Virus record (IMG/VR): IMGVR_UViG_3300029267_002357
Location: 1-52,662 of that record
Source: a virus
DNA length: 52,662 nucleotides
Strand: one strand, 5' to 3'
Under the pieces are notes generated by a model. The model did not search any database and was not told the origin of the DNA. It was given only the letters and a program-made list of their open reading frames with translations. Of the stretch, positions 8,617 through 16,793 are shown one piece after another. Within the stretch, counting starts at the first letter, position 1. Each line of letters starts with the position of its first letter. Made by a program: the position numbers and the translations under genes.

Positions 8617-9295
8617 CTGTTATACTAATGTTGTCAGGATCATGAGATTTCTTGACAAACATTAATACACCCATCAGGTTATGACCCCTCCCTGTACCGT
8701 ATGAGTACGCTTGAGGAACCATTCTCCAATGATCCGGGAAGTAGTAATCCCCAAACAACATCCCAATGGTATCATCAATTGAAAACACTAAATCAGGATT
8801 ATGTGTATACGGGTTGATTAGTAAAAAGTTGGCGACTAAAAGTAGCTCACCTTCAACATTAAAGTCAACAAACTTCATAATTGATTTTAAGTATCTGCTG
8901 CCAAACTTTGGTTGCATAACACCATCATAATTGATGACAGCGGGGTTAAAGTTTTCATAATCTTCCATTGTACTAAGGAAGTCTCCGTGATGCCATTCTG
9001 CGTCTGGATAGATTTGTTGGTTACGTTGAATGATAACTTCCTCTCTATCCACACCATGGAATTGACTGGGTTGGATAAATCCGGACTTAAGTAGATGTCC
9101 AAACTCTCCTTTCAGAGCTCCATGTTTATCAAAATGAGCACCACACATTGTCCAATACTGTTTTTCTTCTGGTATCGAACTTACCCCAAACGTATCTCGA
9201 AATAGATTGATGATAGTTATGGAGCGGGACTCCACCTTTTCAGGGGAGTCCCATCTCGCGTTCGATACGTAGTGTGGTTGTAAACTACGTGGCAT
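8600..9295 (-). CDS. SAM-dependent methyltransferase-like protein
   Basis: 231 residues. The middle part fits the class I methyltransferase pattern: a strand ending in H-G-V-D-R-E-E (acidic residue that would bind the adenosine ribose), then a helix, then Y-P-D-A-E-W-H-H-G-D-F (adenine-binding acidic loop), and later A-V-I-N-Y-D-G. A glycine-rich motif I is not obvious, so activity is uncertain. The start follows AGGAGG, which overlaps the stop of the helicase gene 4 bp upstream; the two form one operon. Substrate unknown. Confidence 0.5.
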   Translation of the reverse strand: MPRSLQPHYVSNARWDSPEKVESRSITIINLFRDTFGVSSIPEEKQYWTMCGAHFDKHGALKGEFGHLLKSGFIQPSQFHGVDREEVIIQRNQQIYPDAEWHHGDFLSTMEDYENFNPAVINYDGVMQPKFGSRYLKSIMKFVDFNVEGELLLVANFLLINPYTHNPDLVFSIDDTIGMLFGDYYFPDHWRMVPQAYSYGTGRGHNLMGVLMFVKKSHDPDNISITENRRI

Positions 9296-9298
9296 CTG

Positions 9299-11893
9299 TT
9301 ACCTCCTATACTCTCGCGGAATGTGTTTAAATGCCTCTGGATTGTGATTTATACAACCAGCAAGTCTTTTGTGGCCATTTTCAATTAACCACGTGTACGT
9401 TGGTAATTTACCTCCATTTTTACTAGCCAAGTCTTCTGCAATCTTTACCGACTCTGTAAGCGGTCTTGCTCTGGAATCCTGGATGATATGTTTAAATAAA
9501 TCTGGCTTCTTTTGCTTACACCTGACTACATTTGAATAGCCGTTTTTCACCAACCACGCAATATGTTGTAATTTTCCCCCGTTATTTTTTGCTAGATCTT
9601 CAGCAATTGCGACTATTTCATTGGGAGATTTTCTAGTGTCTTGTGGGATGTGTTTAAACAGTTCTGGGTGTTTATATTTGCACATATGTAGACCACCATA
9701 CCCGTTGTGACATAACCACCAGTCATTGGGTAGTACACCACTATGTTCCTCTGCTATCTCCTCTGCTATCTTAACCCACTCAAGTTTGTCATCAATTCGA
9801 AGTTTTCGTTCCCTCGGAATGTGCTCAAAAAGATGAGGATACTTGTACATACATTGGAGAAGCGGTTTAAAACCATTCTTCCTCAACCATGCGTGAGTCT
9901 GTAACTTACCATCATTCTCTTGAGCTAGTTTCTCCGCTGTTTCTACATGTTCATTTCGTGTTGTGAGGTCACGTTCTTGTTCCTGAGGTATGTGAGCAAA
10001 CAAATGAGGTGATGCAATCTTAGCTTGAGCAAGCGCTTTATATCCATTTTCTTTTAACCACTTTATTGATTGTAGAACACCGTCATTTTTCTCTGCAAGA
10101 ACCTCAGCAATTTTTACCCACTCGTAGACAGACTTTCTAGAATCGAATGTATTTCTAAACTCACTGAACAACTTGATTCCAGAAACGTCAGTACCAAACA
10201 TAAGAAGACCATCATAAATATCATTTTGCCAGATCTTATCAAATCCAGCCTCTAACATGAACGATAAATCTACACTTTCGGCTGTCCATCCAGGTCTTCG
10301 CTGTCCAGTTGACTGTCTGAGTATTTTTGCTATGTGTAAAGTTATATCGTCTAGTTTATCCTCCTGTATGTTGTAAGATTCAAGAGTCTCCCTAATACAT
10401 TGTCTTGCTTCTTCCGCCGTTGGTTCCTCTTTGATATTCCTGAGAAACATTAGATTTTTAGTGACCATCTCAAGGATCTCTTGTCTCTGTGATTCATAAG
10501 GAACTTCTTCTGTAAATGGATCAGGTGTGAACTCATACTTACTTGAGTCATCTCCAGGTTTAGCGTTACTAAGTTTCGGATAAGGAACTGGATCAATGAT
10601 CTGTCTGAGAAGTAACGCGCCAACAAACGCGTTAAAACTTTTACTCAGGTGTTCCCGCCTCTCCTCCTCGTCTTCAAAATCTGCTCGGAACGGAAGGAAT
10701 GCGTTATAAATCAAATGATACTTTCCAAAACAATCTCTCCACAACCTGCCATTTCGTTGAGCAGATACTCTCAATGAATCAGAAGGAACCAAATCAAGAA
10801 TCTGCTCAGCGTATACCCAATCAGAACCTTCATCAAAAACTTTCAAAGAGAGTATAACGTCAATGTCCTTAGCAAAGTTATCGTCAAAGAGAATATCCTT
10901 TCTTTTTTCCCTTCCATTAGGATCAATCAAGTCCATGATATTACAACCTGGCCACACACTCTTAATAGTCTCAATAAGTCTATCCCTGAAGATGAACTTA
11001 TCAATTCCTCGAATGAGGTTACCTGTGAATGGACAATAAATGATTGACTTCTTCTTGTTCTTCATTACTTCCTTAACTTCTTTTAGTATATCCTCCTTAT
11101 AGATCACGAAGTTAAATTCAAATGACCTGATGTGTTTAATGTTATACTTCCAGTGTTGGTCAAGAGGGAGAAAATGATAAGCAAACTTCTCAAGGATTTC
11201 TGGTGGGATAATACAACCTTTATCACCCCTGAAGAAGGTCCCTGTGGTTAGCCAGATGGAAGATGTTGGATCGTCTGCTTCGATAACCTCTGCGATAACA
11301 CTACCGATCCGATTACAAACCCTTGCGTTTCCGTTTTCGGGATATAGCAAATGGTGAGCTTCATCAAGAACGATTGTTGTGTTATGGAATAGATTCTCAC
11401 CATTCGTTTGTACCTTAGCCAGTGTCATGTGAGTAGTTAACATTATCCTATTATGAATTCCCTTCGGATATCGATGTTTTTTCAAGAATCTTTTTAATAC
11501 TTTCATTTTGGTAGTGTACATAACTTGCTTTGTTAGGTCCTTGTCAATATCCCACTCAATTTGAGTACCATCCTCATATTCAAGAATCACATGTCCAAAG
11601 GATTTTGCGATCCAAGTCTGAGGGATACAGATAATAAGTTTATGGTTAGGGTCTTTTACCAAACGATCAGCCATAACAAACTTAACGGCTGCACTCTTAC
11701 CAGCACCCGGAGGTTCGGACATTACCAAAAAAGGATCATCTCTATATGTATCAAAGATGTATTGTTGGTTTGGTCTAATCTGGTGTATCAAGATACCAGT
11801 ATTAGTAACTGTATTAACGTCAACTACATGTCCGCTCGCACCAAGTTCAGCAACAGATTTTTCTACTGATTTCTTGAACATTGGATAGATCAT
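9299..11893 (-). CDS. SF2 helicase with five C-terminal DNA-binding-like repeats
   Basis: 864 residues. Helicase motifs are in order: Walker A P-P-G-A-G-K-S (about residue 65), DEAH box V-L-D-E-A-H-H, T-T-G-T-F, and motif VI S-A-Q-R-N-G-R-L-W-R. From about residue 590 to the end there are five tandem repeats of roughly 52 residues with the pattern I-A-E-x-L-A-x-x-N-x-G-x-L-x-x-x-x-W-L-x-x-N-G-x(6)-C-x(4)-P-x-L-F-x-H-I-P. Each looks like a small helical bundle and may bind DNA. It probably unwinds or remodels phage DNA; a restriction-like or replication role cannot be separated. Start ATG follows GGAG, 38 bp downstream of an AT-rich promoter-like element. Confidence 0.85.
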   Translation of the reverse strand: MIYPMFKKSVEKSVAELGASGHVVDVNTVTNTGILIHQIRPNQQYIFDTYRDDPFLVMSEPPGAGKSAAVKFVMADRLVKDPNHKLIICIPQTWIAKSFGHVILEYEDGTQIEWDIDKDLTKQVMYTTKMKVLKRFLKKHRYPKGIHNRIMLTTHMTLAKVQTNGENLFHNTTIVLDEAHHLLYPENGNARVCNRIGSVIAEVIEADDPTSSIWLTTGTFFRGDKGCIIPPEILEKFAYHFLPLDQHWKYNIKHIRSFEFNFVIYKEDILKEVKEVMKNKKKSIIYCPFTGNLIRGIDKFIFRDRLIETIKSVWPGCNIMDLIDPNGREKRKDILFDDNFAKDIDVILSLKVFDEGSDWVYAEQILDLVPSDSLRVSAQRNGRLWRDCFGKYHLIYNAFLPFRADFEDEEERREHLSKSFNAFVGALLLRQIIDPVPYPKLSNAKPGDDSSKYEFTPDPFTEEVPYESQRQEILEMVTKNLMFLRNIKEEPTAEEARQCIRETLESYNIQEDKLDDITLHIAKILRQSTGQRRPGWTAESVDLSFMLEAGFDKIWQNDIYDGLLMFGTDVSGIKLFSEFRNTFDSRKSVYEWVKIAEVLAEKNDGVLQSIKWLKENGYKALAQAKIASPHLFAHIPQEQERDLTTRNEHVETAEKLAQENDGKLQTHAWLRKNGFKPLLQCMYKYPHLFEHIPRERKLRIDDKLEWVKIAEEIAEEHSGVLPNDWWLCHNGYGGLHMCKYKHPELFKHIPQDTRKSPNEIVAIAEDLAKNNGGKLQHIAWLVKNGYSNVVRCKQKKPDLFKHIIQDSRARPLTESVKIAEDLASKNGGKLPTYTWLIENGHKRLAGCINHNPEAFKHIPREYRR

Positions 11894-11930
11894 TCAACTA
11901 ATCTCCTTTCGTAAGAATAAGTTCTTTCTA

Positions 11931-11947
11931 CTCATTTATATATATAG
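11931..11947 (-). promoter_or_regulatory. AT-rich promoter-like element for the helicase operon
   Basis: Reads CTATATATATAAATGAG on the - strand, 38 bp before the helicase ATG, just after the terminator of the upstream noncoding RNA. Confidence 0.5.
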
Positions 11948-11955
11948 TAAATTGA

Positions 11956-12165
11956 TCCAAAAAAAGACCGGTGACCACCTTTACTCGCTGAAGCGCAAGT
12001 TGCTGGTGAGGCGGATGAGCCACCGGTCTTTTTAGGGTGAGGGGAGCACAGCTCCGCTCTTTCTCATGCCTCCCTAGCCGGAGGCTGGGCTGACGGTCCA
12101 TGTCGGCGCGATATCCAATAGGATTCTCTTCTAAGGAGGAAGGCGAGCCGACAAATCCGTCTGTC
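11956..12165 (-). ncRNA. Structured noncoding RNA candidate with anti-Shine-Dalgarno segment
   Basis: About 205 nt between an AT-rich promoter-like element and a strong terminator, in a 387-bp gap without a convincing gene. In transcript order: a helix TGTCGGC / GCCGACA (12147-12153 with 12101-12107) enclosing CCTCCTTAG (12131-12139), which matches the anti-Shine-Dalgarno tail of 16S rRNA; a hairpin GCCTCC / GGAGGC; a hairpin around GGAG / CTCC; then the terminator. It has no start codon with a ribosome binding site. Function unknown; binding of mRNA leaders or of 30S subunits is conceivable. Confidence 0.55.
11959..12033. terminator. Terminator with long structured loop
   Basis: 13-bp stem AAAAAGACCGGTG (11961-11973) / CACCGGTCTTTTT (12021-12033). 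The - strand ends in seven U, the + strand in five U, so it can work both ways. The 47-nt loop contains further short pairings (CACC / GGTG). Confidence 0.75.
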
Positions 12166-12166
12166 A

Positions 12167-12183
12167 CTAATTAATATATATAG
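12167..12183 (-). promoter_or_regulatory. AT-rich promoter-like element for the 11956-12165 RNA
   Basis: Reads CTATATATATTAATTAG on the - strand, the same element as before the - strand genes at 7548 and 16500. No gene follows directly, which is why a noncoding transcript is proposed. Confidence 0.5.
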
Positions 12184-12224
12184 ACATCCATTCTTTTCTT
12201 GATTCCTTTCTAATGTCCTTTCCA

Positions 12225-12238
12225 GAACAAAATATAAA
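12225..12238 (+). promoter_or_regulatory. Late-type phage promoter GAACAAAATATAAA
   Basis: Motif copy 43 bp before the ATG of the 12281 gene; it probably drives this gene and the sheath. Confidence 0.6.
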
Positions 12239-12280
12239 GTACGAGTAGTTGATCCAATAGTATCTAAAAGGAGATCTTCA

Positions 12281-12943
12281 ATGGAAGATAAAGTCAAAAC
12301 AATCCATGTTAAAGTCGATGATAAATATGGAGATTCTTGTGTTGGCGACTCAGCGTGTCCAATATCCAAAACAAGAAAACCTGAAGGTTATGTTGAAATT
12401 TATGATGTACTAGAGGATGGTAATAAACAACTTATCGGAAAACATAACCTTGTTCTTTACGTGGGTAGAGAATGGATTTGTTCAAGAATCTTCAATCAAG
12501 TTAATGTAAATATTACACCAGAAGAGGACGAATGGATCAACTGGTTAGGAGTTGGTACTGGTGGTGCTCCAGTCGGAGACCCTCTAAATCCAACTACACC
12601 GGTAAGTACTGACACAGGTCTTTCGACAGAAGTGTCAATTCACACAACCGACACCAATCTCGCCGATTTTAGAGCAGGCGCGTATTGGAAACATCCATTC
12701 GACTCTGTCGAGTTTCAACAAGATTCTGCTAACAACAACCAATGGTTGATTGCAAAAGTTACAACAACACTTGGAACAGATGATGCAAACGGTAATAATT
12801 TGAATGAAGCCGCATTGTTTACTTCCGACAGTGACGCAGGTGGTCATACGGGACCTTTCAATATATTTAGTCTAGTTACTTTCCCAACCATCGTAAAAGA
12901 TTCTAGCAGACAAATTATGTTCATGTGGTATCTTTACTGTTAA
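12281..12943 (+). CDS. Virion structural protein, tail-fibre or decoration type
   Basis: 220 residues behind AAAGGAGA. It is beta-rich with conserved-looking segments: L-V-L-Y-V-G-R-E-W near residue 60, W-L-G-V-G-T-G-G near 88, then N-E-A-A-L-F-T-S and F-S-L-V-T-F-P-T-I-V-K near the C terminus. I recall this combination from a widespread phage structural family, but not its exact role. The first 35 residues contain two Cys and look like an added tail. It precedes the sheath gene in the same transcript; the 112-bp gap between them holds no further gene. Confidence 0.6.
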   Translation: MEDKVKTIHVKVDDKYGDSCVGDSACPISKTRKPEGYVEIYDVLEDGNKQLIGKHNLVLYVGREWICSRIFNQVNVNITPEEDEWINWLGVGTGGAPVGDPLNPTTPVSTDTGLSTEVSIHTTDTNLADFRAGAYWKHPFDSVEFQQDSANNNQWLIAKVTTTLGTDDANGNNLNEAALFTSDSDAGGHTGPFNIFSLVTFPTIVKDSSRQIMFMWYLYC

Positions 12944-13055
12944 GAGAACTGAATTTTTATAGAGTTTCCTCCAAAGGGTTTCTAAAGAGAGTAGAGAAGA
13001 GAACCGCATTCACAGTTAGATTACAAAGAAATCCAAATCTTAGGAGGGTATGATT

Positions 13056-15044
13056 ATGGCTACACCAATTTCACCGGGTGTTTATACCACAATTACAGAC
13101 CTTTCCACTTTTGTTGGAGCAGTTCCATCAACAGTGGGATTGATCTGCGCCATTACCAAGAAAGGTGAAGATAACGTCCTGAAATTCATCGGGTCGAGAT
13201 CTGAATTTATTGGTGAGTTTGGCGAACCGAATATCACAGAATTCGGGAAGTACTATGGACAAGGTCCTTACTGCGCATACAATTATTTAGGAGAATCTGG
13301 TTCCCTTTATTTCACACGTTGTATGCCTGACGATGCATCATTTGCTAATATGAGAATTGATGCTAATATGGGAGCTGCTGACGCAACAGCTTCTATCGAA
13401 GTTACATACATTGATTCTACAAATGGAAATTCAATGGACGAGCTTCGAACAAACCTAGCCGCATCTGGCGACGTATATCCAATTTGTGTTCTCTATCCTA
13501 TCGGTAGAGGTGAATACTACAATGGATTGAGTGTTAGATTAACAGCGCACTCAAACCCAATGATGGATGGTATTTACGTTTTGGATGTATATGAAAAACA
13601 AGAAGTTGATGATAGTGAAGTGATTATTGAATCCTTCGAAGTATCTTTCAATCCAAACGCAATTGATGCGACAGGGGACTCTGTCTGGATCCAATACATC
13701 TTAAATACGTATTCAAGTGTCTTAAGATGTGAAATGACAACAGACGGGGAAGATACTTTCACCGAAGGTTATGACCTTGCTATCAAAGAGTACGACAAAG
13801 ACATTGGTACAGTTTCTGTAGATATGACTGCAGGCGCTGCAACTATTACAGACTCCAAACAAGAATTTACCGACTGGGAAAGTGCTGCAGCTACATATGA
13901 ATATGTACTAGAAGCTATTGACCAGAGAGGATATAAAATTTGGGGTTGGTTGGGAGCAGCAAGCGGAAGTAATAACGAAACTATTGCTGTATATGATGGT
14001 CGTCTTGCTGGAGCAACACAAAATTGGAATGGCGAGACTACAGACTTTGACGACACGGGTGAAATTACTTATGTTGTGAAGAAGTCTAATACTCCTGTTT
14101 CTGACGCATTTACTTCTGCAGATCCTATGCCTCTAAGGAGAGGCTCTGATGGAAGTCTCCTAAATGCAGACGGTTCATTAAATACAACTAATGCTAATCA
14201 ACTTCTATCTCAAGGTTATCTCGGACAATTAACAAGTAAGGAAGATGGTTCTACTCTAGTAGAAGATATACTAGATTCAGAAAATATTTATTTCTCACTC
14301 GTATTTGATTGCGGTTATCCAACAGACGTCAAGACAAGTATTAGCACATTGGTACAAACCAGACGTGACTGTGTTGCTCTAATGGACAACGGAGACAACG
14401 CAAGTGTTAATGCTGCACTAGACAAGAGATTGAATAATCACACATTTAATAACTACTTCTGTGCTCTTTATGAGTCTTACAATAAGGTATATGATACCTT
14501 CACCGGACAAGACGTATGGTTCTCACCAATTTACCATATGTCATATCTAGCTCCAAGAAACGATAACGTTTCTGAAGTTTGGTATGCAATTGCAGGTTTT
14601 AACAGAGCTGCTATTGACACCATTAAAGAGCTTAGATACAATCCGAGACTTGGGCAACGAGATCAGATGTACTTGAAGCAGCTAAATCCAATCGTAAAAT
14701 TCAATCCTGGGTATACGGTGTGGGGGCAGCTTACATCTCAAGCGAAAGTTAGCGCCCTGCAGGACTTGAACATTGTTAGGTTGGTTCTCTACTGCAAGAG
14801 AGCTATTGAGCAGTTCTGTCGATTCTTCATCTTTGAATTAAACGACGAAATTACTTGGAGTCAAGTAAGTGGTGACGTAAGTGAATTCCTAGAAGACATT
14901 AAGAATCGTAGAGGTCTTTATAGTTACTCAGTAGAAGTTGGTGCATCTGACTACGAAAAGAAAACAAAAACATTTCATGTTAATATTATTCTTGAACCAA
15001 CAAGAGTTGCAGAAAAAATTGCTCTCAACTTCTTCATCAAATAA
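13056..15044 (+). CDS. Tail sheath protein (T4 gp18-like)
   Basis: 662 residues. The N terminus S-P-G-V-Y-T-T-I-T-D-L-S followed by V-G-A-V-P-S-T-V-G-L is the hallmark of contractile-tail sheath proteins, and the C-terminal 170 residues (Y-L-A-P-R-N-D-N, then T-x-Q-A-K-V-S-A-L-Q-D-L-N-I-V-R) match the conserved inner domain that binds the tube. Length is close to T4 gp18 (659 residues). The ATG at 13056 is chosen over the in-frame ATG at 13050 because AGGAGG at 13042 is only 2 bp from the latter. The protein surrounds the tail tube and contracts on infection. A terminator follows at once. Confidence 0.95.
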   Translation: MATPISPGVYTTITDLSTFVGAVPSTVGLICAITKKGEDNVLKFIGSRSEFIGEFGEPNITEFGKYYGQGPYCAYNYLGESGSLYFTRCMPDDASFANMRIDANMGAADATASIEVTYIDSTNGNSMDELRTNLAASGDVYPICVLYPIGRGEYYNGLSVRLTAHSNPMMDGIYVLDVYEKQEVDDSEVIIESFEVSFNPNAIDATGDSVWIQYILNTYSSVLRCEMTTDGEDTFTEGYDLAIKEYDKDIGTVSVDMTAGAATITDSKQEFTDWESAAATYEYVLEAIDQRGYKIWGWLGAASGSNNETIAVYDGRLAGATQNWNGETTDFDDTGEITYVVKKSNTPVSDAFTSADPMPLRRGSDGSLLNADGSLNTTNANQLLSQGYLGQLTSKEDGSTLVEDILDSENIYFSLVFDCGYPTDVKTSISTLVQTRRDCVALMDNGDNASVNAALDKRLNNHTFNNYFCALYESYNKVYDTFTGQDVWFSPIYHMSYLAPRNDNVSEVWYAIAGFNRAAIDTIKELRYNPRLGQRDQMYLKQLNPIVKFNPGYTVWGQLTSQAKVSALQDLNIVRLVLYCKRAIEQFCRFFIFELNDEITWSQVSGDVSEFLEDIKNRRGLYSYSVEVGASDYEKKTKTFHVNIILEPTRVAEKIALNFFIK

Positions 15045-15070
15045 TAGCGGAGCGGATCATTACTCTATCC

Positions 15071-15100
15071 TGTCCCCTCTCTTCGGAGGGGGGACATTTT
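15071..15100 (+). terminator. Intrinsic terminator after the sheath gene
   Basis: 11-bp stem TGTCCCCTCTC / GAGGGGGGACA closed by a UUCG tetraloop and followed by TTTT. The segment GGGGACATTTTCCGT recurs in the terminator at 15443. Confidence 0.85.
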
Positions 15101-15153
15101 CCGTTACAAAAAAAGAGAAACAAACGTAAACAACTGATATGAATCTTTAACTA

Positions 15154-15167
15154 GAACATAATACAAA
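15154..15167 (+). promoter_or_regulatory. Late-type phage promoter GAACATAATACAAA
   Basis: Motif copy with one change (ATACAAA for ATATAAA), 23 bp before the ATG of the 15190 gene. Confidence 0.55.
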
Positions 15168-15189
15168 TAACTGCGAAAGGAGAAATTCA

Positions 15190-15390
15190 ATGGCAGCATT
15201 ACCTGAATATGAAAGTCTGGTAGAGACGCTAAAGACTACGGTTGATGAATTTTTTGATGCAGCTGAAGGCGGAAAGGAAGGTAGAGGGAGTAAGACCAAG
15301 GCTCTCGCCGCTAGAAAGCTAAGTATGAAGTTAACCAATGATCTTAAGGAGTTCCGCGCCCTGTCCATTTCCAATGATAAGGCGAAATAA
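15190..15390 (+). CDS. Histone H1-like (Hc1-type) small DNA-binding protein
   Basis: 66 residues behind AAAGGAG. The pattern of an acidic N-terminal helix (E-x-L-V-E-T-L-K-T-T-V-D-E-F-F), a Gly/Ser/Lys linker (G-G-K-E-G-R-G-S-K-T-K) and a basic helix A-A-R-K-L-S-M-K-L-T-N-D-L-K-E-F-R resembles the bacterial Hc1 family of histone-H1-like nucleoid proteins. It may coat or condense phage or host DNA late in infection. It forms its own cassette with promoter and terminators between the sheath and the divergent 16500 gene. Family call is from pattern only. Confidence 0.55.
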   Translation: MAALPEYESLVETLKTTVDEFFDAAEGGKEGRGSKTKALAARKLSMKLTNDLKEFRALSISNDKAK

Positions 15391-15399
15391 CTCATAAAC

Positions 15400-15426
15400 G
15401 GTCAGAAAAATTTTCTGGTCATTTTT
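15400..15426 (+). terminator. Weak terminator after the Hc1-like gene
   Basis: 10-bp imperfect stem GGTCAGAAAA / TTTTCTGGTC with two G-U pairs, followed by ATTTTT. Confidence 0.5.
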
Positions 15427-15442
15427 CACCTCCTTCTGTAGA

Positions 15443-15477
15443 TGTCCCCACCTGCTGGTCACAGGTGGGGACATTTT
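15443..15477 (+). terminator. Strong intrinsic terminator
   Basis: Perfect 12-bp stem TGTCCCCACCTG / CAGGTGGGGACA with a 7-nt loop and TTTT. It lies 7 bp before the end of the convergent 15484 gene. Confidence 0.85.
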
Positions 15478-15483
15478 CCGTCG

Positions 15484-16500
15484 TTAAAGATGGAATCGAA
15501 ATACAGTTGTTTCGAGTTGTTCACTCTTTGTCTTTTTGATCTCGATGTCGCGAATTCTCTCCGGAGTAAGAATTCCCAATTTCATCAGATCTTGGACCTC
15601 ACCTGTAGTGCTACATTCCACCGTAGCCGCGCCAGATAAATCAACTTCTTCAGCGGACACTTCTTCTACCACCGGCGATTCAGGAAGTTCTGCGATGGTC
15701 TTATCACTTCTATCCCTAAAAGCCTCGATAACAGGGATGGTATTCTTTCCTTGTGAAGCTGTCAGCGCGATAGCTTGACCAAGGTTTAACCTGAGAAAAT
15801 CAGGATGTACCGAGTATCCCCACTTGGAACGCTTACCCTTCTTTGGTTTAAAATCATGTCTGTATAGGAACTGTAGAGGTGTTTTTTCACGATACTTATT
15901 CTCCTCTATTTTATCATACACAGACTTGATGCCCCAAGAGATATTACCCGACCTTAACCTCTTTTCCTGTTCCGGAAACATCTCAATGAGTGAGAGCAAC
16001 ATATCGTTTGAGGATATATACTGTCTATCCTCTCGATTGAATAGAACTGCTCCCCTTGCTTTGCATTTTTCAAGAATATCCCTGAACCCCAGAAACGCCA
16101 TCAGTATAAACTGTGATACTGGCGCTGTTGTGGGATCAAATTGAACATCTTCGATGTCCTTCAATTTAGCCATTGTATCATACCTCCGAAGGTCAAATAT
16201 ACTAGCTGACCTTTTAGTTGTGACAGTCCGACGATCTCGTTTACTAACCGTACTTTGAAATTTCGGTCTAACTGGGATCGCTCCCTTAACAATGCGGATA
16301 GTAGACTGTCTGTGTTCATCTTGTACCTCTTCAGTTTTCTTTCTTTCCAGAAAGTCCTGAATCTCTTCACCCAATTTTTCTTCGATTTCTGGGTCTCCCC
16401 TCGGTTCGGGAAAGCCAAATTTTTCGCATATCTTTTTGGCTTTCCTAAAAGGTAAAACTTTGGTCACATCTCTAGCCTCCTTCCTCCTTATTTTAGACAT
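15484..16500 (-). CDS. Hypothetical phage protein, possible DNA-binding regulator
   Basis: 338 residues. The first 110 residues are strongly basic and repeatedly charged (S-K-R-D-R-R-T-V-T-T-K-R), probably flexible. The middle is alpha-helical (D-I-L-E-K-C-K-A-R-G and D-M-L-L-S-L-I-E-M-F-P-E-Q-E), followed by the basic stretch F-K-P-K-K-G-K-R-S-K-W-G-Y-S-V-H-P, and the C-terminal 90 residues are acidic. The charge layout suggests nucleic-acid contact, but no family is recognised. Monocistronic behind an AT-rich promoter-like element 16 bp upstream; ATG follows AAGGA. Confidence 0.65.
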   Translation of the reverse strand: MSKIRRKEARDVTKVLPFRKAKKICEKFGFPEPRGDPEIEEKLGEEIQDFLERKKTEEVQDEHRQSTIRIVKGAIPVRPKFQSTVSKRDRRTVTTKRSASIFDLRRYDTMAKLKDIEDVQFDPTTAPVSQFILMAFLGFRDILEKCKARGAVLFNREDRQYISSNDMLLSLIEMFPEQEKRLRSGNISWGIKSVYDKIEENKYREKTPLQFLYRHDFKPKKGKRSKWGYSVHPDFLRLNLGQAIALTASQGKNTIPVIEAFRDRSDKTIAELPESPVVEEVSAEEVDLSGAATVECSTTGEVQDLMKLGILTPERIRDIEIKKTKSEQLETTVFRFHL

Positions 16501-16515
16501 GAGAATCCTTACTCA

Positions 16516-16535
16516 CTTATTTATATATATAATTA
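16516..16535 (-). promoter_or_regulatory. AT-rich promoter-like element for the 15484 gene
   Basis: Contains TTATATATATAAATAAG on the - strand, 16 bp before the ATG at 16500, and is divergent from the late-type promoter at 16575. Confidence 0.5.
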
Positions 16536-16574
16536 GTACATCCTTATATGACTACTAATTGACCCTAAGAATCA

Positions 16575-16588
16575 GAACAAAATATAAA
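16575..16588 (+). promoter_or_regulatory. Late-type phage promoter GAACAAAATATAAA
   Basis: Exact copy of the 12225 version, including the following AGT. It starts the long tube-to-baseplate transcript. Confidence 0.6.
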
Positions 16589-16622
16589 GTTCGGGTATGT
16601 ACATATTAGGATATTAAAAAAA

Positions 16623-16769
16623 ATGAAGTTGGACGAATATTTAGAAAAGTTGCAATCACAGGAGTCGATCTTTCCGATCGATAACCTACATGATAAACGT
16701 GAACCTATCAGGACTCCTTACCCTCCACAACTTAGAAAGAAGAGGGAGGAAGATGAAGGCGAAGACTAG
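16623..16769 (+). CDS. 48-residue protein upstream of the tail tube
   Basis: A short ORF starting ATG-AAG-TTG with TAGGA 11 bp upstream and ending 24 bp before the tube gene. The N-terminal helix M-K-L-D-E-Y-L-E-K-L-Q-S-Q is followed by F-P-I, a Pro/Arg stretch and an acidic end (E-E-D-E-G-E-D). Its place as first gene of the tube transcript and good codon use support it as real. Function unknown. Confidence 0.6.
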   Translation: MKLDEYLEKLQSQESIFPIDNLHDKREPIRTPYPPQLRKKREEDEGED

Positions 16770-16793
16770 ACGCTTCAGATAAAGGAGGATACA

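Noticed and set aside
11928-12167. 79-codon - strand frame over the noncoding RNA region
   Set aside because: It starts with GTG without a ribosome binding site, runs through the terminator hairpin and has unnatural composition; a noncoding RNA explains the region better.
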